A DNA stretch of 64,000 nt from Zygnema cylindricum (GCA_037447655.1 JBBHKE010001625.1:56276-120275), one strand, 5' to 3'. Shown: positions 25,329-37,404, counted from the first letter of the stretch. A program made the numbers and translations. Notes: a model not told the origin generated them from the sequence alone.

Positions 25329-25499
25329 AAGACGTTGCTATTGTTATTCTGGACGGACCGAGTTTTTTGATTTCCGCTCCAATCGTGCCATTTCCCACTA
25401 CCTCTTGATCCTCCTCTTTTTCCACTCCCTCTTCCACAGAAATAATGCAAATCAACAAATTCGGGAGCGGCCACATTCAAAAATCCAACGCCAAAGATC

Positions 25500-25700
25500 C
25501 TTTTGAGGAAATGATACGATTACTCTCTGCCATCTTCAAATAATTCACAATAAATTCGTAAGTATTATTTTCCCTCGCAATTAAAATCTCTTATAGGTGG
25601 ATCCACTTATCAGTTAGAGCATTCAAAAATCCGGTTACTTTGTCCTCCTCCGTGATCACTCTCTCATTGTTAAATAGTTGCTCCACGATAATATTGAATC
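25500..25700 (-). pseudogene. copia-2 Gag C-terminal helices
   Basis: The minus-strand translation of 25600-25700 gives RFNIIVEQLFNNERVITEED followed by KVTGFLNALTDKWIHL. This resembles the UBN2 Gag helices (F..l...L...g....e.dkv..lL.sLp..y..l). Stops precede it. Confidence 0.65.
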
Positions 25701-25739
25701 TCTACATGTCAACCTCGAAAAATTATTTCTAAATTAAGG

Positions 25740-26440
25740 GGGTTTTACATGGGTTCCACGCTTTAAAAATGCCCTTTTGACTATTGTTTTTGTACAAACT
25801 GCAATTAATGGCTTCAGTTTGATATATTTGTTCATCTGATTTTCGAAAAAGTTTGATTTTACAAATTTACAATGTAATCTAATTTTTTTTTTGTTTCGGT
25901 ACTATAGTTTTAGAACTATAAACTAGCGAATTGCTAATCACAGAGATAATTTTTGTTGTGCGCAGGTAGTTGTCAAAAGTTGTACATTTGAAGTATAATT
26001 TAGTACAAGTACGTACCTTTGAGTTCAGATTATTACAGATTATTATTATTGAAAATTACTATTACAGATTATTTTTATTCGTTTGGATTACTAATAAACG
26101 TTAGTCGTTATTGTTATAAATTTTTTTTTTTTAAATAAACATGAGTATCAAATATTATTATTTTACAAGCATTTATTATTAGTAAGTATTATTAATAATT
26201 ATTATGATCGTTAGCATATATTTTATCAAAAAGTACTAAACTTTTTTAGTAATTACTATTTTTAATGATTAATATTTTTTGTGATCTCCCTCTCTTTTAA
26301 TCTCTCCCTCTTCCTCTCCCTCACTTTTTTCCTCTCCCTCCTCGATGCCCCTTTACCGCTCCCTTTTCTACCCCTTTTTCCCTTTTTTGTTCTTTTTAAA
26401 TTTTTATCATTGTTGCTAATTTTTTCCTATGATTATCAAC
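25740..26440. other. AT-rich non-coding spacer
   Basis: Runs of TTATTATTA and a CT-rich patch (26281-26390). Nothing else recognised. Confidence 0.55.
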
Positions 26441-26666
26441 ATAAATATCATAGAGGTTTCATTCGTAGTATGCCCACACATGAAAAGCTAAAAAAATAAT
26501 GAATATGCGCACGGAACAAAATTCAAAAGTATATGAAATGCGTTGACCGACTTTGACTTCATAATAAAATAAAAAAAGAAAACATTTAATCAAAAGTACT
26601 ACTACAACTTAGGGTATGTTCCCATGTATAAAAGTACCGAGTTTTTTATTAGAACGAGGGAGAGTA

Positions 26667-28529
26667 CACCTCCAGTCGCTTTTAGCGTAAAGAAATAAAT
26701 AGAGTAAAAAAATACTTAGTGTTATTAAAGCTAATAAGGGATTTGGAAATTACAAAAATATATATATTTACTCTATTTTTTTACTAATTCTAATTCGGGT
26801 TTATCCAAAGAATAAATATCGGCCATAAATATGCTTACACTAGTATAGGTACACGTACAAAAACTGACAAACCGTACGCCGTCGCTTTCTGTAACGTACA
26901 GACTCTGACAAACAGTACACCGTCGCTTTCTGCGATTTTCTGCGACCCTATTTCATCCTCTTTTTAGAGCGCACATTCACATGCGTGCGTGGTTATGTTA
27001 AATATTTTTTTGCACTTTTTAGCTTACAGAGGTACATCTTTTTTTGGTCAGACATTGACCGTACACTACACTATTTAGATTCCAGTGTACTGGAGAGAAT
27101 AACGCTAATTAAAAAAGAACCCTAAAAAGCGTTAAGAATAAAATTGATATACTAATTCTTAGTATTGTGTATCGGTTAAAAATTATCGCGATAACACCGA
27201 TTTCGATAGTTATCGGTTATCGAACGGTCAGAGATCTCGATATATCTGTACTTTTTGTACGTTTTGTCCCGAGTACTTTCTGTCCGGAGTACTTTTTGTC
27301 CGGTAAACTGAACGGAAAATTTTCGGGAAATGTACAGTTTTTTACAAGAAATGTACGCACTTTGACGAAAAAATACGTTGGACTTTGCAGTACATTCTGG
27401 CCGGTTAACTAAACATAAATTTTACGGGAACGTACGACATTGTACGGACAAACTGATGATCATGGAATGGAAAAAAGACAACGGGCACAAAGTACAACGG
27501 ACGCAAAAGAACATTCTGCACGCCACCGGAGAACGGACACGCCATCGGAATCGAACGGACGACTTTAAATGAGAAAATACGAGCGGACGGCCAGGGTGAG
27601 CGCCGGCATCTCGGAATGGCTCTTTTGGTGGCTTGTGCCAAAAAAGCTGACAGATTGACACGTGGCAGGTTTCCAGTGGATCCCAAGCAAGAAAGGGACA
27701 AAGCCATGGCGTCGGATGTGAAAGGTACATCATTTTAACTGGAGCCGTACTAAAGCCGTACATATTTATGCGGGCTACTCTACTTTCGACTTGTACAAAT
27801 GATCTGATCGATAGGCACCTCACTAGATAGGGGTTGTGAGTAGGGCGCGTCGGGGGAATAACACGTACAGTTGAGTGAATTGGTCGTACATTTATGTGTA
27901 CGGTCCGTACATATATCGCCGATAGTTATCGATATCGGTGATATCGTCGATAATAACTGATAAATATCGGTTATTTATCGGCGATAACATTATTTGAGAA
28001 TTGGGACAAAAATTTGGGCGCATCGAATTAGCGTTATTGACGCTAATAGCGATTGGCGGGGTACTCGCTATTTTTATCTTTGCCCATCACCCGCATGCAA
28101 AGAAACAAATTGCAGTTAATCAAATTTAACACAAAAGAACATTTACATTAATATTAGTACTGTATAACTAGCGTTAATTACTCTAATGTCAAATATTTAT
28201 TGATAGAGTAATGAAAAAATGTGTCAGTCCGTACTATCATTGCTCATTATTTCGTACAGACTTCCAAAAAAGCGTCAGATAAAGGCGTTGACGGGGGAGA
28301 TTGGGTGCGTCGCACGTAAAGGCGTACTCGGATTTGATTCCAAGTGTTAAGGACAAGGTAAAATATAGCGAACATGTTCTCACATGAATTGATGACAAGG
28401 CGTCGAAAACATGTGAGCACATGAATTACATGAGAAGGCGTCGAAAATATGTGAACACAAGCTATCGCGGCTAACCTAAAAACATGGGAATGTGTATCGA
28501 TTTCTTTACTCTAATAACGATTCATGGTG
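26667..28529. mobile_element. TA-flanked TIR element, family TA-1, nested
   Basis: Left end TA|CACCTCCAGTCGCTTTTAGC (26665). Two candidate right ends exist: GCTAATAGCGATTGGCGGGG|TA region at 28041-28061 and TTATTAGAG-type end ATTCATGGTG|TA at 28529. The second shares the subterminal GTAAAGAAAT with the left end and is preferred; the first may belong to another nested copy. Confidence 0.6.
27162..27992. mobile_element. CGATA-type element, nested
   Basis: Starts TA|GTATTGTGTATCGGTTA, close to the 41348 terminus, and ends in a palindrome-rich block (ATCGGTTATTTATCGGCGAT). The interior 27480-27730 matches the insert at 50496-51172 in reverse, including CCTTTCACATCCGACGCCAT. The right TIR is decayed. 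Confidence 0.6.
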
Positions 28530-28796
28530 TACGTTCAACCTTTTTTTGAAATTTCCGTAAAATAATTTCGTACATTTTATCTGTACAGAAAAAGTATGCG
28601 AATTTTACGAAAAGTTCAAAAACTTAAAAAAAACAACTCATTTTCGTAAAAAAGTCAAAATCCGTACGAATGAAGCCTCTATGATAAATATTATTATTAT
28701 TATTATAATTATTGTTAATTATCACTATTGTTTTCAAATTTGGCTACGTATTTTTTACTGGGTTATCGTTCATGTGTCTTACAAGTATACGAGGGA

Positions 28797-28841
28797 TGTG
28801 AGTTGACCGATGGACGAAGGAATACTTCCACTCAACTGGTT
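28797..28841 (+). other. Conserved ~45-nt box, copy 1
   Basis: GTGAGTTGACCGATGGACGA followed by AGGAATACTTCCACTCAACTGGTTG. Near-identical boxes occur at 57742-57787 and 58423-58467 in different surroundings. GAGTTGA and TCAACT could pair as a stem. Function unknown. Confidence 0.5.
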
Positions 28842-29970
28842 GAGATGTAGAAATCTGTGGCATCAAACATTCACACCCACCAACAGTCACACCCCCAAAT
28901 GTTCTCCTAGTTAGTAACTCTCTGGTTCTACATTCAAAAATAACGAGGGCAAATTCCTAGTAAAGACATATAGTGGATTATTTTTCCTCCATCACACTAC
29001 CTATATTAATGTCAACATCATTTTGGTGTAATATATAGGTTGGACTTTTGGACACACAATATTTACACAAAACCGCATTTCTTGTTACACCCCTTCGAGC
29101 GCCCCTCTTTCTTCACACCTAAAAAATAATACATAAAAAAATGATATTAAATGAAAAAAAACCTATGGTAAAGCATATTTACAACATACATTGTTTTTGA
29201 CACCAAAGGGCTTTTGCCACAATCCCACCCTCCCACTTCTTTCCTCCATGACAAAAACATAATAATTTGCAAAATCAACAAAAGAAAGGACCCCACAAAA
29301 AAAATTGATGGAAATATAAATGAATGTGGTGTTTTCACCCCACACCAATTTCCATCACGACGCCTCTCCCTCCCCACCCCACTCCACCCCACCCCACCCC
29401 ACCCCACCCACCCTCCCACCGCTCCACTTCCATCGTGAAACGAAATTTTCCACAATTAAAACTTTTTAATTAAACAAGAAATCTCAAATTTTCAAACACA
29501 AAGAACGAGTTAAAAAAAAAACCATCAAATATTGACAAAAAATATCAAAAGCTAAAGCTACTTTTGTTCCATTTTTTACCATTTACAACTTATAACATCC
29601 CCCTGCCCCTCCCCCCCCCCCCCCCAAACCCGTACTTTGACCCCTCTCTTAACCCCACCCACCTCACCTCCAATTTGATGACCAGAATCAAAAGATAAAA
29701 TGGAGAAACTAATGTAAGATAAAAACTTTTTTTTTCCTTCTAATATAATTCTGTTTTACTAACCTGATTTTCTTACTATTTTTGCGCATCAAATGCGTCC
29801 CCCATTCCAGTGTCCACTCACAATGTTTGCAATCGTGTGAGGTTGCCTATCTCCGCCGCAATGCTCCCTTGGAGTCCTCGGTTTTCTAAAAATCTGCACC
29901 CCCCTCTCAAAGAAGTTTAAACGAAATCCTTTCATCCTTTTCCCCCCCTCCCCGACCATCTTGTCTCATC
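28842..29970. other. Non-coding stretch with C-rich runs
   Basis: Contains a CCACCCCACCCC run (29370-29425) and a poly-C run (29608-29625). Frames of 60-100 codons across the C-rich part have no domain. Confidence 0.5.
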
Positions 29971-29974
29971 GAAC

Positions 29975-30442
29975 TCAAGGGCGCATTATGGCAGAGGTTG
30001 CACACATCCTATGAATTAGAATAAAGTGCGAAATTTAGTGGGAGATTTCGTATGCAATTTAGTGTGGAATCATGACAGCAGAAATTGCACGCATCGATTG
30101 TCACTCACATTTCATACACGCGACGGGAATCATCGCAGAAGAAATAATCTCCATCACATTTGACTTCGGGAAAGTTCCCTTTGTTCACAATCGCCGCCTT
30201 CACCGCCTCCAGAGCCGACTCTGCAGCAGCAAGATCGACAGAGAAGCGGCAGAGCAGCCAATTAGAGATATATTTCGCACGTGTGAAGATATGTACTGCA
30301 CAACAGATGAGAGAAAAAGTAATGTCAAGAGAGGAGAAAACTCACTGTCTGGTTCCGCCATGACTCCAATGTAATCTCCCATGACGAGTGCCACGTGGCA
30401 CACCAACATAAGCACTGTCGCGATGACCATGGTGGGCGCCAT
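29975..30442 (-). CDS. Small secreted cysteine-containing protein, three-exon model
   Basis: Exon 1 (30442-30346) starts at ATG in a strong context and encodes MAPTMVIATVLMLVCHVALV, a typical signal peptide, then GDYIGVMAEPD; it ends at donor ACA|GTGAGT in phase 1. Exon 2 (30220-30109) follows acceptor TGCTGCAG and reads SALEAVKAAIVNKGNFPEVK, CDGDYFFCDDSRRVYE, ending at donor AT|GTGAGT in phase 2; the phases fit exactly. Exon 3 (30008-29975, acceptor ATTCATAG) would add MMCATSAIMRP and a stop, giving about 81 residues with three Cys in the mature part. Exon 3 is the weakest part: another frame there reads CNLCHNAPLSSM. The family is not recognised; secretion is inferred from the signal peptide. 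The flank at 30490-30850 is GC-richer than its surroundings and probably holds the promoter. Confidence 0.6.
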
Positions 30443-31170
30443 GGGCTGCAGGATTACCACGTCACACTGACAGGGAAATTCTAGACCTAAAGCCAGGTGG
30501 CAATTTTCGTCCACTTCGTCCACTTAGATCCGTTTTCCAGTTCCGTTAGGGTTTGGTCCGCGGTTTGAGATGTGGGAAAGCAGCTTTCGACTGCGGTCGA
30601 GAAAGGAATCCAAAGCGAGATATTATTAACGGCCTGCGAGGCCCCTCTTGTCGTCTGCCGCCGTGCTTCCGTGCTTCGTCGGAGGAGAGTCGCGACTTGT
30701 GCTTCGCCGATACACACGTGTGGACGGTGGAAAGAAGGGAGAAGACTCAACGGAGGACCACCTGGCAGAGGTCGCAAACGGTCAACCGAAACCGTGACCG
30801 ACCGTTAACCGACCGCCCGCGCCGGATCCGGAACGGATTCGGTTGCCAAATTTTGGGGGTCGGGCGGTTACGGTCGGTTGACTCACCAGGAAAAAAAAAA
30901 ACGGTTAGTTACGGTCGGTCAAACAAAAAACCAAAAAAATGAAAATTTTGTACTTTTTTTTTCCAACATTATTGTTCTTTGTACTTTTGGTATCGTGGAA
31001 GTACGTGGCATCATGATTCCCGTGCGCATAATACGCACGAAACGAATAGTAAAAAAGTCGAAATCCGTACGAATAGGCCGTGGAGTAATACCACGTCAAC
31101 CCGAGGACAAAGGAACACGTGCAAACTGTTCACGTGGTAAGTATTAGCGAGAAAAGACTAATGAGAAACC
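30443..31170. other. Upstream flank of the secreted-protein gene
   Basis: A GC-rich stretch (30540-30850, with GACCGACCGTTAACCGACCG) precedes the gene on its 5' side and is the likely promoter region. No TATA box could be assigned. Frames on both strands here lack domains. Confidence 0.35.
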
Positions 31171-31183
31171 CATAGATGTCTCA

Positions 31184-31881
31184 GGGTGGACTTCCATTAG
31201 CGAAAAAGTGGGGTTTTTTATAGAAGGCCGTACCGTTTCGTACAAGTTCGTACAGATTTATTTTTTCCCAACGAAAACAACATTTCAGGAAATTGTCCAA
31301 GGTTGTAGGCGTTAAATAGGACCGTCAGATTGATTTATACTTTTTATCCGTGACGCCACGTCACCAACCCTACAGTTTTTTAAGACCGTGCACAGTGAGG
31401 ACAATTCTCGAATACAGAACGTGTAAAAATAAGCCGCGTGGAAAAAAATAAAAAGAATCCAGGATGAGCGTGCGCGTATGTGCGTACACGTCGCAAGGGC
31501 CATGTGCCTTCCGCCAGGGTGGCTGCGAATCCGCCGAAATTATCCCTTCACGCTCCCACCATCAAAGTTTGCCGCCGCCTTTTTGTCGTTGCGTTTTTGA
31601 AATTTTGGGTAGTACATTTAATGCCCTCTGTACGAGTCATTAATTACTTCCGCTGATACAGGTATTATCTCCACTGGTACAGTTAATTACTTCCGTTCGT
31701 ACAGATATTGCGTTCTGACATTGCATTCGAAGATTCTTTCAAGATTTTAAGCATCGAATATTAACCTACGTGTTACCAACGAGAATGAGCCACGCAGGTT
31801 TATAGACGCGACCTAATGGAAGGCACGCCCTTTAGTAAAATGATCCGTACAATTACTGGGACGCCTAATGGAAGTCCACCC
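31184..31881. mobile_element. TIR element with TCA target duplication (PIF-like), copy 3
   Basis: GGGTGGACTTCCATTAG at 31184 and CTAATGGAAGTCCACCC ending at 31881 are perfect 17-bp inverted repeats, flanked by TCA (31181-31183, 31882-31884). Removing it restores CATAGATGTC-TCA-TTCGTACGG, the normal end of the surrounding hAT-like family, so it inserted just inside that element's terminus. Confidence 0.82.
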
Positions 31882-32474
31882 TCATTCGTACGGATTTTCA
31901 TATTTTTACGAAATTTCGATATATTTTTCACTTTTGAATTTTTAGTAAAATGCGTATATTTCTCGTACGGATATTATGTACGGTCTAGAAGTACGGAAGA
32001 TTTCCAAAAATGAGACGTCGCTTCATTTCCGCGCGCGAAGACAGTCTCGTCCAAAGTTGTCCAATTTGTACGGATTTGGACATTTTGCGAAAATTACGTA
32101 AGTATTCGTCGCTTTCATACTTTTCGTAAATTGTGTACAGTTTTTGCTGTACGAAAATGAACTGAGATGTACGAAAATATACGAAAGTGTCACCAAAAGA
32201 AATCCTTAAAAAATGTGAAAAAGAAACTGAAAATAAAATGTAATGTACAACACTATACGGAAAGTGTACCGGAAAAAACATAAAGTACGAAAAGTTTAAG
32301 CAGCTGTACTGAAATATACGGGTAAAGTACGAGAATGTACCTTAATATTTGAAAACTCTAAAACTCTCCCCTCAAATAACCCTAAAATGTACAATCATAT
32401 TCGGATACCGTACGCAAATGTAAAAAAAAATGTACGGGTGCAAAGATATTATTAACATTTAAAAATAGTTCGAT

Positions 32475-32742
32475 GCGCACTGTACGTAATATTCATTAAT
32501 TAACTCCGTACGTAATATGCGCACGGGACATCTACGTCTGGTCGTTGGTTTCGTTTAAAACTTTTGTCATCGTATTTTTCATTAGTGATTAAATATTTAA
32601 ATGTTTTTCTATGAAAGTTATTTTTAGTATGAAGTCGAATTCGGTCAACGCATTCTAAAAACTATTGAATTTTGTTTCGTGCGCATATTCGTTATTTTCC
32701 GGGTGTTTCATGCGTGCGTTATATGCGCATGAGACATCTATG
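32475..32742 (+). repeat. 268-bp direct repeat A
   Basis: Starts GCGCACTGTACG and ends GAGACATCTATG; nearly identical to 37405-37672 in the same orientation. It corresponds to the right-end region of the 8-bp-TSD family. Confidence 0.82.
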
Positions 32743-33699
32743 TTTTTTAAGTTACACTTTCATACAATTTTGTACATTTCTGTTAAATTTCCGTACTTTT
32801 TAAGATTTTTAAGGATTTTCTAAGATTATGCTTTCCGTACGCTTTTGTATATGTCCGTACAGTGAAATTTACACGAATTTTACGAAAAGTATGAAAAAGA
32901 CGAATACTACGTAGTTTTCGTAAAAAAGTTGTATTCCGTACGAGTTGGATATCAACGAAGGAAAGTTAAAGTACGTACGGATAATATGTACGGATATTAG
33001 ATGGAGGCAACTTTCATGGATTTTTGAAGATTCTTTTCCCTTCCTGAGCTTCCATTTTCGCTTTTTCTCTCCCTCTCCCCTTCCCCCTTTCCCTCTCTCC
33101 CCCTCTCCCTCTCTCCCCCTCTCCCCCTCTCCCTCTCTCTCTCCCTCTATTTCCCTCCCAAAACAATCGCTCGGGTCTTCAAAAAATAAAACTCCAAAAA
33201 GTTTCCATGAAAAGAAAATCGAATAAAACTTTAAATACCAAAAAATTCCAAAACTTTTCTTTCCGTTTCTACATTTTTTTTCAAATTTTACCCCATTTCT
33301 CTCCCTCTACTCTCTCATTTCTCTCCCTCTACCCCCCGAAAAACAGGTTCTTGGAGGTACAACCAAAAAGAACCCCCCCCCCAAAAAAAATAAAAATAAA
33401 AATAAAATAAATAAAAAACAGCGAAATGCCACAAAAATCATTTTCAATTCACGGGTAAAGGGGGAGTAGGGGGTGTTAAATGGACTCAAATGGGATTTAA
33501 TCCGGGCGGAGAGAGAAAGATGAATTTATTTATGAAATTCTGGTTTTTTTTTTTGGATTATTTTGATTTTTCTTCCTTTTTTTTTTTTTTTTTTTTTTCT
33601 GCCCATTTTTTTTTATGTTTATATATGTATACACACACACAGGAAATGTGCGTATGCAGAATTAGAATGGAAAGGTGTGCAGTGTTATTTAGGATTTGT

Positions 33700-33875
33700 T
33701 TAGGGTTACTTTAGGGTTTTTTAGGGTTTTTTAGGGTTACTTTAGGGTTTTTTAGGGTTTTTTAGGGTTTTTTAGGGTTTTTTAGGGTTTTTTAGGGTTT
33801 TTTAGGGTTTTTTAGGGTTTTTTTTGGGTTTTTTAGGGTTTTTTAGGGTTTTTTAAGGTTACTTTAGTGTTTTTT
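33700..33875 (+). repeat. Interstitial TTTTTTAGGG array
   Basis: About 15 copies of a 10-mer TTTTTTAGGG with a few TTACTTTAGGG variants. It resembles the plant telomere unit TTTAGGG with extra T residues. The other arm has only scattered degenerate CCCTAAAAA units at 7745-7850, so it expanded in this copy only. Confidence 0.85.
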
Positions 33876-34864
33876 TAGGGTTTTCCATGGTTTCTTGAAG
33901 GCTTTTTATAGGTTATTTTAGGATTTTTGAGGGTCTTTTTAGAGTTTTTCCGATGAGACCCGAAAAAACACTGAAATATTTTTGAAAAAATCGAACAAAA
34001 ATCGAGAAAAACTCAACGAGATGCGAGCCTTGGGAAAACTCGGAAAATTATTAGATTATGTAATAATAATTTACTATTTCTAAAGTTTCCAAATCCTGGG
34101 TAAAACTCAAATCTTGAAGGCTCGGAAAACTCGATAAAGAGTCCGAGAGAGCCGTGTTTGTTTTAGAATTCAAAACAGAAAGAATTTCGATTTTCGCAGT
34201 TTCTCTGTTTCTTTCAAAATTTCATCTTTCCCATTGCTCGCTTTCCGTCCTTTTTTTTAACCGGCTTCCGATCTCTCTCGCTTTTTATTAACCCTTTTCC
34301 CTCTTTTTTTCTTCGTGCATCTTTAATTTTTGTGTATTGTTTTCCGTGTTTTTTTTGTTCTTCTCCTTTACAGGGAGTTGTCGTAAACCCGGAAAAAATC
34401 ACCGCGATAAAAAAAAATGGCGGGAAAGGATATTTTGTGTTCCGACGAAACCGGAGCTCTAACTTCAAATCGGCTTTCTGTCGCGACTACATTATCGAGG
34501 TAAGAAAGGTGTCTAAGGAAACTACCAAAAAATTTCAGATGTTTCGAATCGAAACTTTCTCCTCCACGTCGTGACAATATTTGGAAGTTGTATGGTAGAC
34601 CGAATCTGGAAACCCGATTTATTTCATTTGCCGATTTTTTTCTTTTGCTGATTTTATTTTTGTCGAATGTTTTTTTTTGCCAATTTCTTTTTTTCGCTTT
34701 GTCTTAATGACTGTCAGTTAATTGTAATGCAGTAGGATGCAAACGTTATGGGCCGTCGATTCAAGCAAAAAAGAACCTTCAAAACATTTGTTTTGTGACC
34801 ATTGATCATTTCTGGTGCTTCCCTTTTCTCCGACGATACTTTATTTTTTTTATGTTTTCTCTTT

Positions 34865-36235
34865 TTTTTTTTTTTTTTCCGGGTAGGTATTTCTGCCGGA
34901 TAGGAGACAGGGGAAGGATGATCGAACGCCGAAGGTAAGGCTTCGCTGGATACCATGGAGACTTCGGAAAAATATGCCCTTTTACCATAGATTTATTTAT
35001 TTTTCTTATTCTTGCTTATTGCAATACTTTTTTTTTTTAATATCCCCCTTTTCACCTCCTCCCCCCTCCCTTTTCCCTCCCCCCTAGCAGACCTCTTTTA
35101 ATTGTCTCATTTGCGACAAATGCAATTTTTTTCATTTTTTTTTTCAGTCTTTTATTTATTTGTTTATTCCGCATTGTCTTTTTCCACATGTGATTTGTTT
35201 TTCTCCATATGGTTTTTTTTATTTGCTAGTTTTTGAGTTCTTTATTTATTTATCGATTTAAGTTTTTATTTTTTTGCAGAATGTTACTTTTTTACGCAAA
35301 CCGGTGGACCTTGATTTACCGCTTTTACCGATACTATCCACTCCTTTATTGAGGTAATCACGTTTTTTGTTTAGTCTATAATCAATTCAAAGCTTAAACT
35401 AAAATATTTCATATCGTTTATAATATTCGCAGTCCATAAAATCATAATTATCTTTAAATATTGTCCATATAGCAGGAATTTGAATAACCTTCTCCCCCGT
35501 CCTCTCTCTTGCCCTTCCTTCCTCTGCCTCCTACCTCTCGTTCTCCCTCTCCTTCTACCTCCCCCCGTCTCTCCTTCTCCTCTTCTCTCTCTACTTGTCT
35601 CCCTCTTCCCAAATCCCTTGCCCCCACCCTACCCTTTCGTCCCCCTTTCCCCCTTTCGCCCTTCACCACTGTACCCTAATTTTCCCTCCTCCCCCTCTCT
35701 CCCTCCTTCCTCCTCTCTCTCTCCCTCTCTCCCTCCCCCACTTCATCAATTTTCGCATGCCGAAAATCTGGTGCCCCTTGTCTCTTTTCCCTGAAAACCT
35801 TTACAAACCTTAAGCACTCCAAGCCCTACATTATAAGCCCTAAAATTCTTTTAACCCTAAAATTCCCTGAAACCCTTTAAACACCCTACCACAAATAAAA
35901 CTTAAAAGCATGTGAAACTCTATATACTCCCAAAAACTGTAAAAACCCTATTCATTACCCCAAGATAGTCGCAAATGATATTTCAAAACTTGTCGTTTTT
36001 TAAAGCTTCCCCTTTAAAATTTTTTTTGGGTCTTTACTGACTGCAAAACCATAATTACTTTACAAACTTTCATCGTGAAGAGGTATTACCTTCAATAGGA
36101 GAGATTTTTCAAAAACTGGAACCAATTTCCCAAACAATCACTCCTTAAACCAAAATTTAGGAAAATTGAAATGCAAATAGTTCCATGTTTTATAAAAATC
36201 TTAGAAAAAGTGGTACAAGGAGGACTATGGGTAAG
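34865..36235. repeat. Arm-2-specific 1.4-kb insertion, CT-rich
   Basis: It has no counterpart in arm 1, where the flanking sequences adjoin at about 6810. It includes a CCCCTCCC-rich piece ending CTAGCAGACCTC (35050-35095) that resembles the arm's own terminus at 37330-37390, and a CT tract at 35480-35750. No gene recognised. Confidence 0.6.
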
Positions 36236-36239
36236 CGGT

Positions 36240-37010
36240 AAATCAGCAGCGGAAAAGAGAGAAAATGGGAAAGTAGAGAAAGAAAAGAAAACGCAGAAAA
36301 CGGAGAATCGGGAAAAGAGAGATCAGAAGAAAATGCAAAAACGGAGAAATCGGGAAAGTAGAGAAAAAAAAGCAAAACGCTGAAAACGGAGAAATCAGGG
36401 AAGTAGAGAAAGAGGAAAACGCAGAAATTGGAGAAATCGGGAGAGCAGAGACAAAAAGAAATCGCAAAGAACGGAGAAATCGGGAAGAGAGATAAAAAGA
36501 AAATGCAAAAAACGGAGAAAATGGGAAAGTAGAGAAAAAATGCAAAACACTGAAAACGGAGAAATCGGGGAAGTAGAGAAAAGAAGAAAACGCAGAAATT
36601 GGAGAAATCGGGAGAGCAGAGACAAAAAAGAAATTGCAAAAAACGGAGAAATCGGGGAAGTAGAAGAAAACGGAGAAAATGGGAAAGTAGAGAAAAAATA
36701 GTAAACTCAGAAAATAGAAAGCGGGAAGGTAGAGAAAAGAAAGAAAACGCAGAAAGTAAGAAAGTAGAAAAAAAAAAAAAAATGCGGAAAATCGAGAAAA
36801 TGGGAAAGTAGAGAAAAGAAAAAAACCGTAGGAAATCGAGAAAAATGGGAAAGTATAGATATAAAAAAAACGCTGTAAATGGAGGAAATGCAGAAAATGG
36901 AGAAAATAGAGAAAATGGACAAGATGGGGAAAATGAAGAGAACGAATAAAACAGAGAAATTGAAAAAGATGGACTAAGTGGAGAAAATGGAGAAAAGAGA
37001 AAAAAAAAAG
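36240..37010 (-). repeat. Decayed ~45-bp minisatellite in arm 2
   Basis: Reverse-oriented counterpart of 5581-6808, with fewer copies (units of GGGAAAGTAGAGAAA and AACGGAGAAA). The Phe/Ser-rich minus-strand frames are by-products. Confidence 0.85.
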
Positions 37011-37404
37011 AGAACCGAGAAAATTTGGAGATTAGGATCCCTCAATATCTTGGGCTGTAGTTCCATGTTTTCCGTATTTCCTCGAAACGGAAGTGATGAC
37101 ATTGTGAAAATTGTATTTTTTTTTAATTATTGCTGAAGAAGTGAATGAAATTGAAGATCGACAAAGAGAGAAAACTGATCAAGATGGGCATAGAATCAGT
37201 AGCGAGGAGGAGAAAAGAAGAAGGGAAGAGAATGGAGGGAGGACATGGCAACTCTTAAATATGTTTGTTTTTATGTATAAATATTTATTTTTCCGTTTAA
37301 ATCCTCCTTTTCACCTCCCCTCTTCCTTCCCTCCCCCTCCTTTCCCTCCCCCCCTCTCCCCTCCTCCTCCCACTCCTAGCAAACCTCTTTTTATCATCTC
37401 GTTT

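Larger units (their letters stand above)
24000..25700 (-). mobile_element. Ty1/copia retrotransposon remnant 2
   Basis: Minus-strand order from 25700 to 24000: Gag helices, CCHC knuckle, protease, GAG-pre-integrase, integrase first half. It belongs to a different copia lineage from remnant 1, because the protease and integrase blocks are clearly different. It is broken inside the integrase core near 24100; no RT, RNase H or LTR is seen. A short tandem duplication (CTGAATTTAAGGTACGATTA unit, 40-bp period, 24712-24791) interrupts the protease to integrase linker. Confidence 0.88.
26449..28683. mobile_element. 8-bp-TSD TIR element (hAT-like), copy 1, with nested insertions
   Basis: Left end CATAGAGGTTTCATTCGTA at 26449; right end TACGAATGAAGCCTCTATG ending at 28683 (one mismatch). 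Both sides are flanked by ATAAATAT (26441-26448 and 28684-28691), an 8-bp target duplication as made by hAT transposases. No transposase was found. Inside sits a TA-flanked TIR element (26667-28529) and, inside that, a CGATA-type element (27162-27992). Confidence 0.78.
33040..37404 (-). repeat. Dispersed inverted duplication, arm 2
   Basis: Reverse-complement counterpart of 5169-8512. It is about 1 kb longer because of an insertion at about 34865-36235 and an expanded TTTTTTAGGG array at 33700-33875. The arm ends exactly where direct repeat A' begins (37405). Confidence 0.8.

Noticed and set aside
33700-33875. True chromosome end (telomere)
   Set aside because: The array is internal, its unit is 10 bp rather than TTTAGGG, and both sides continue into a duplicated repeat block.
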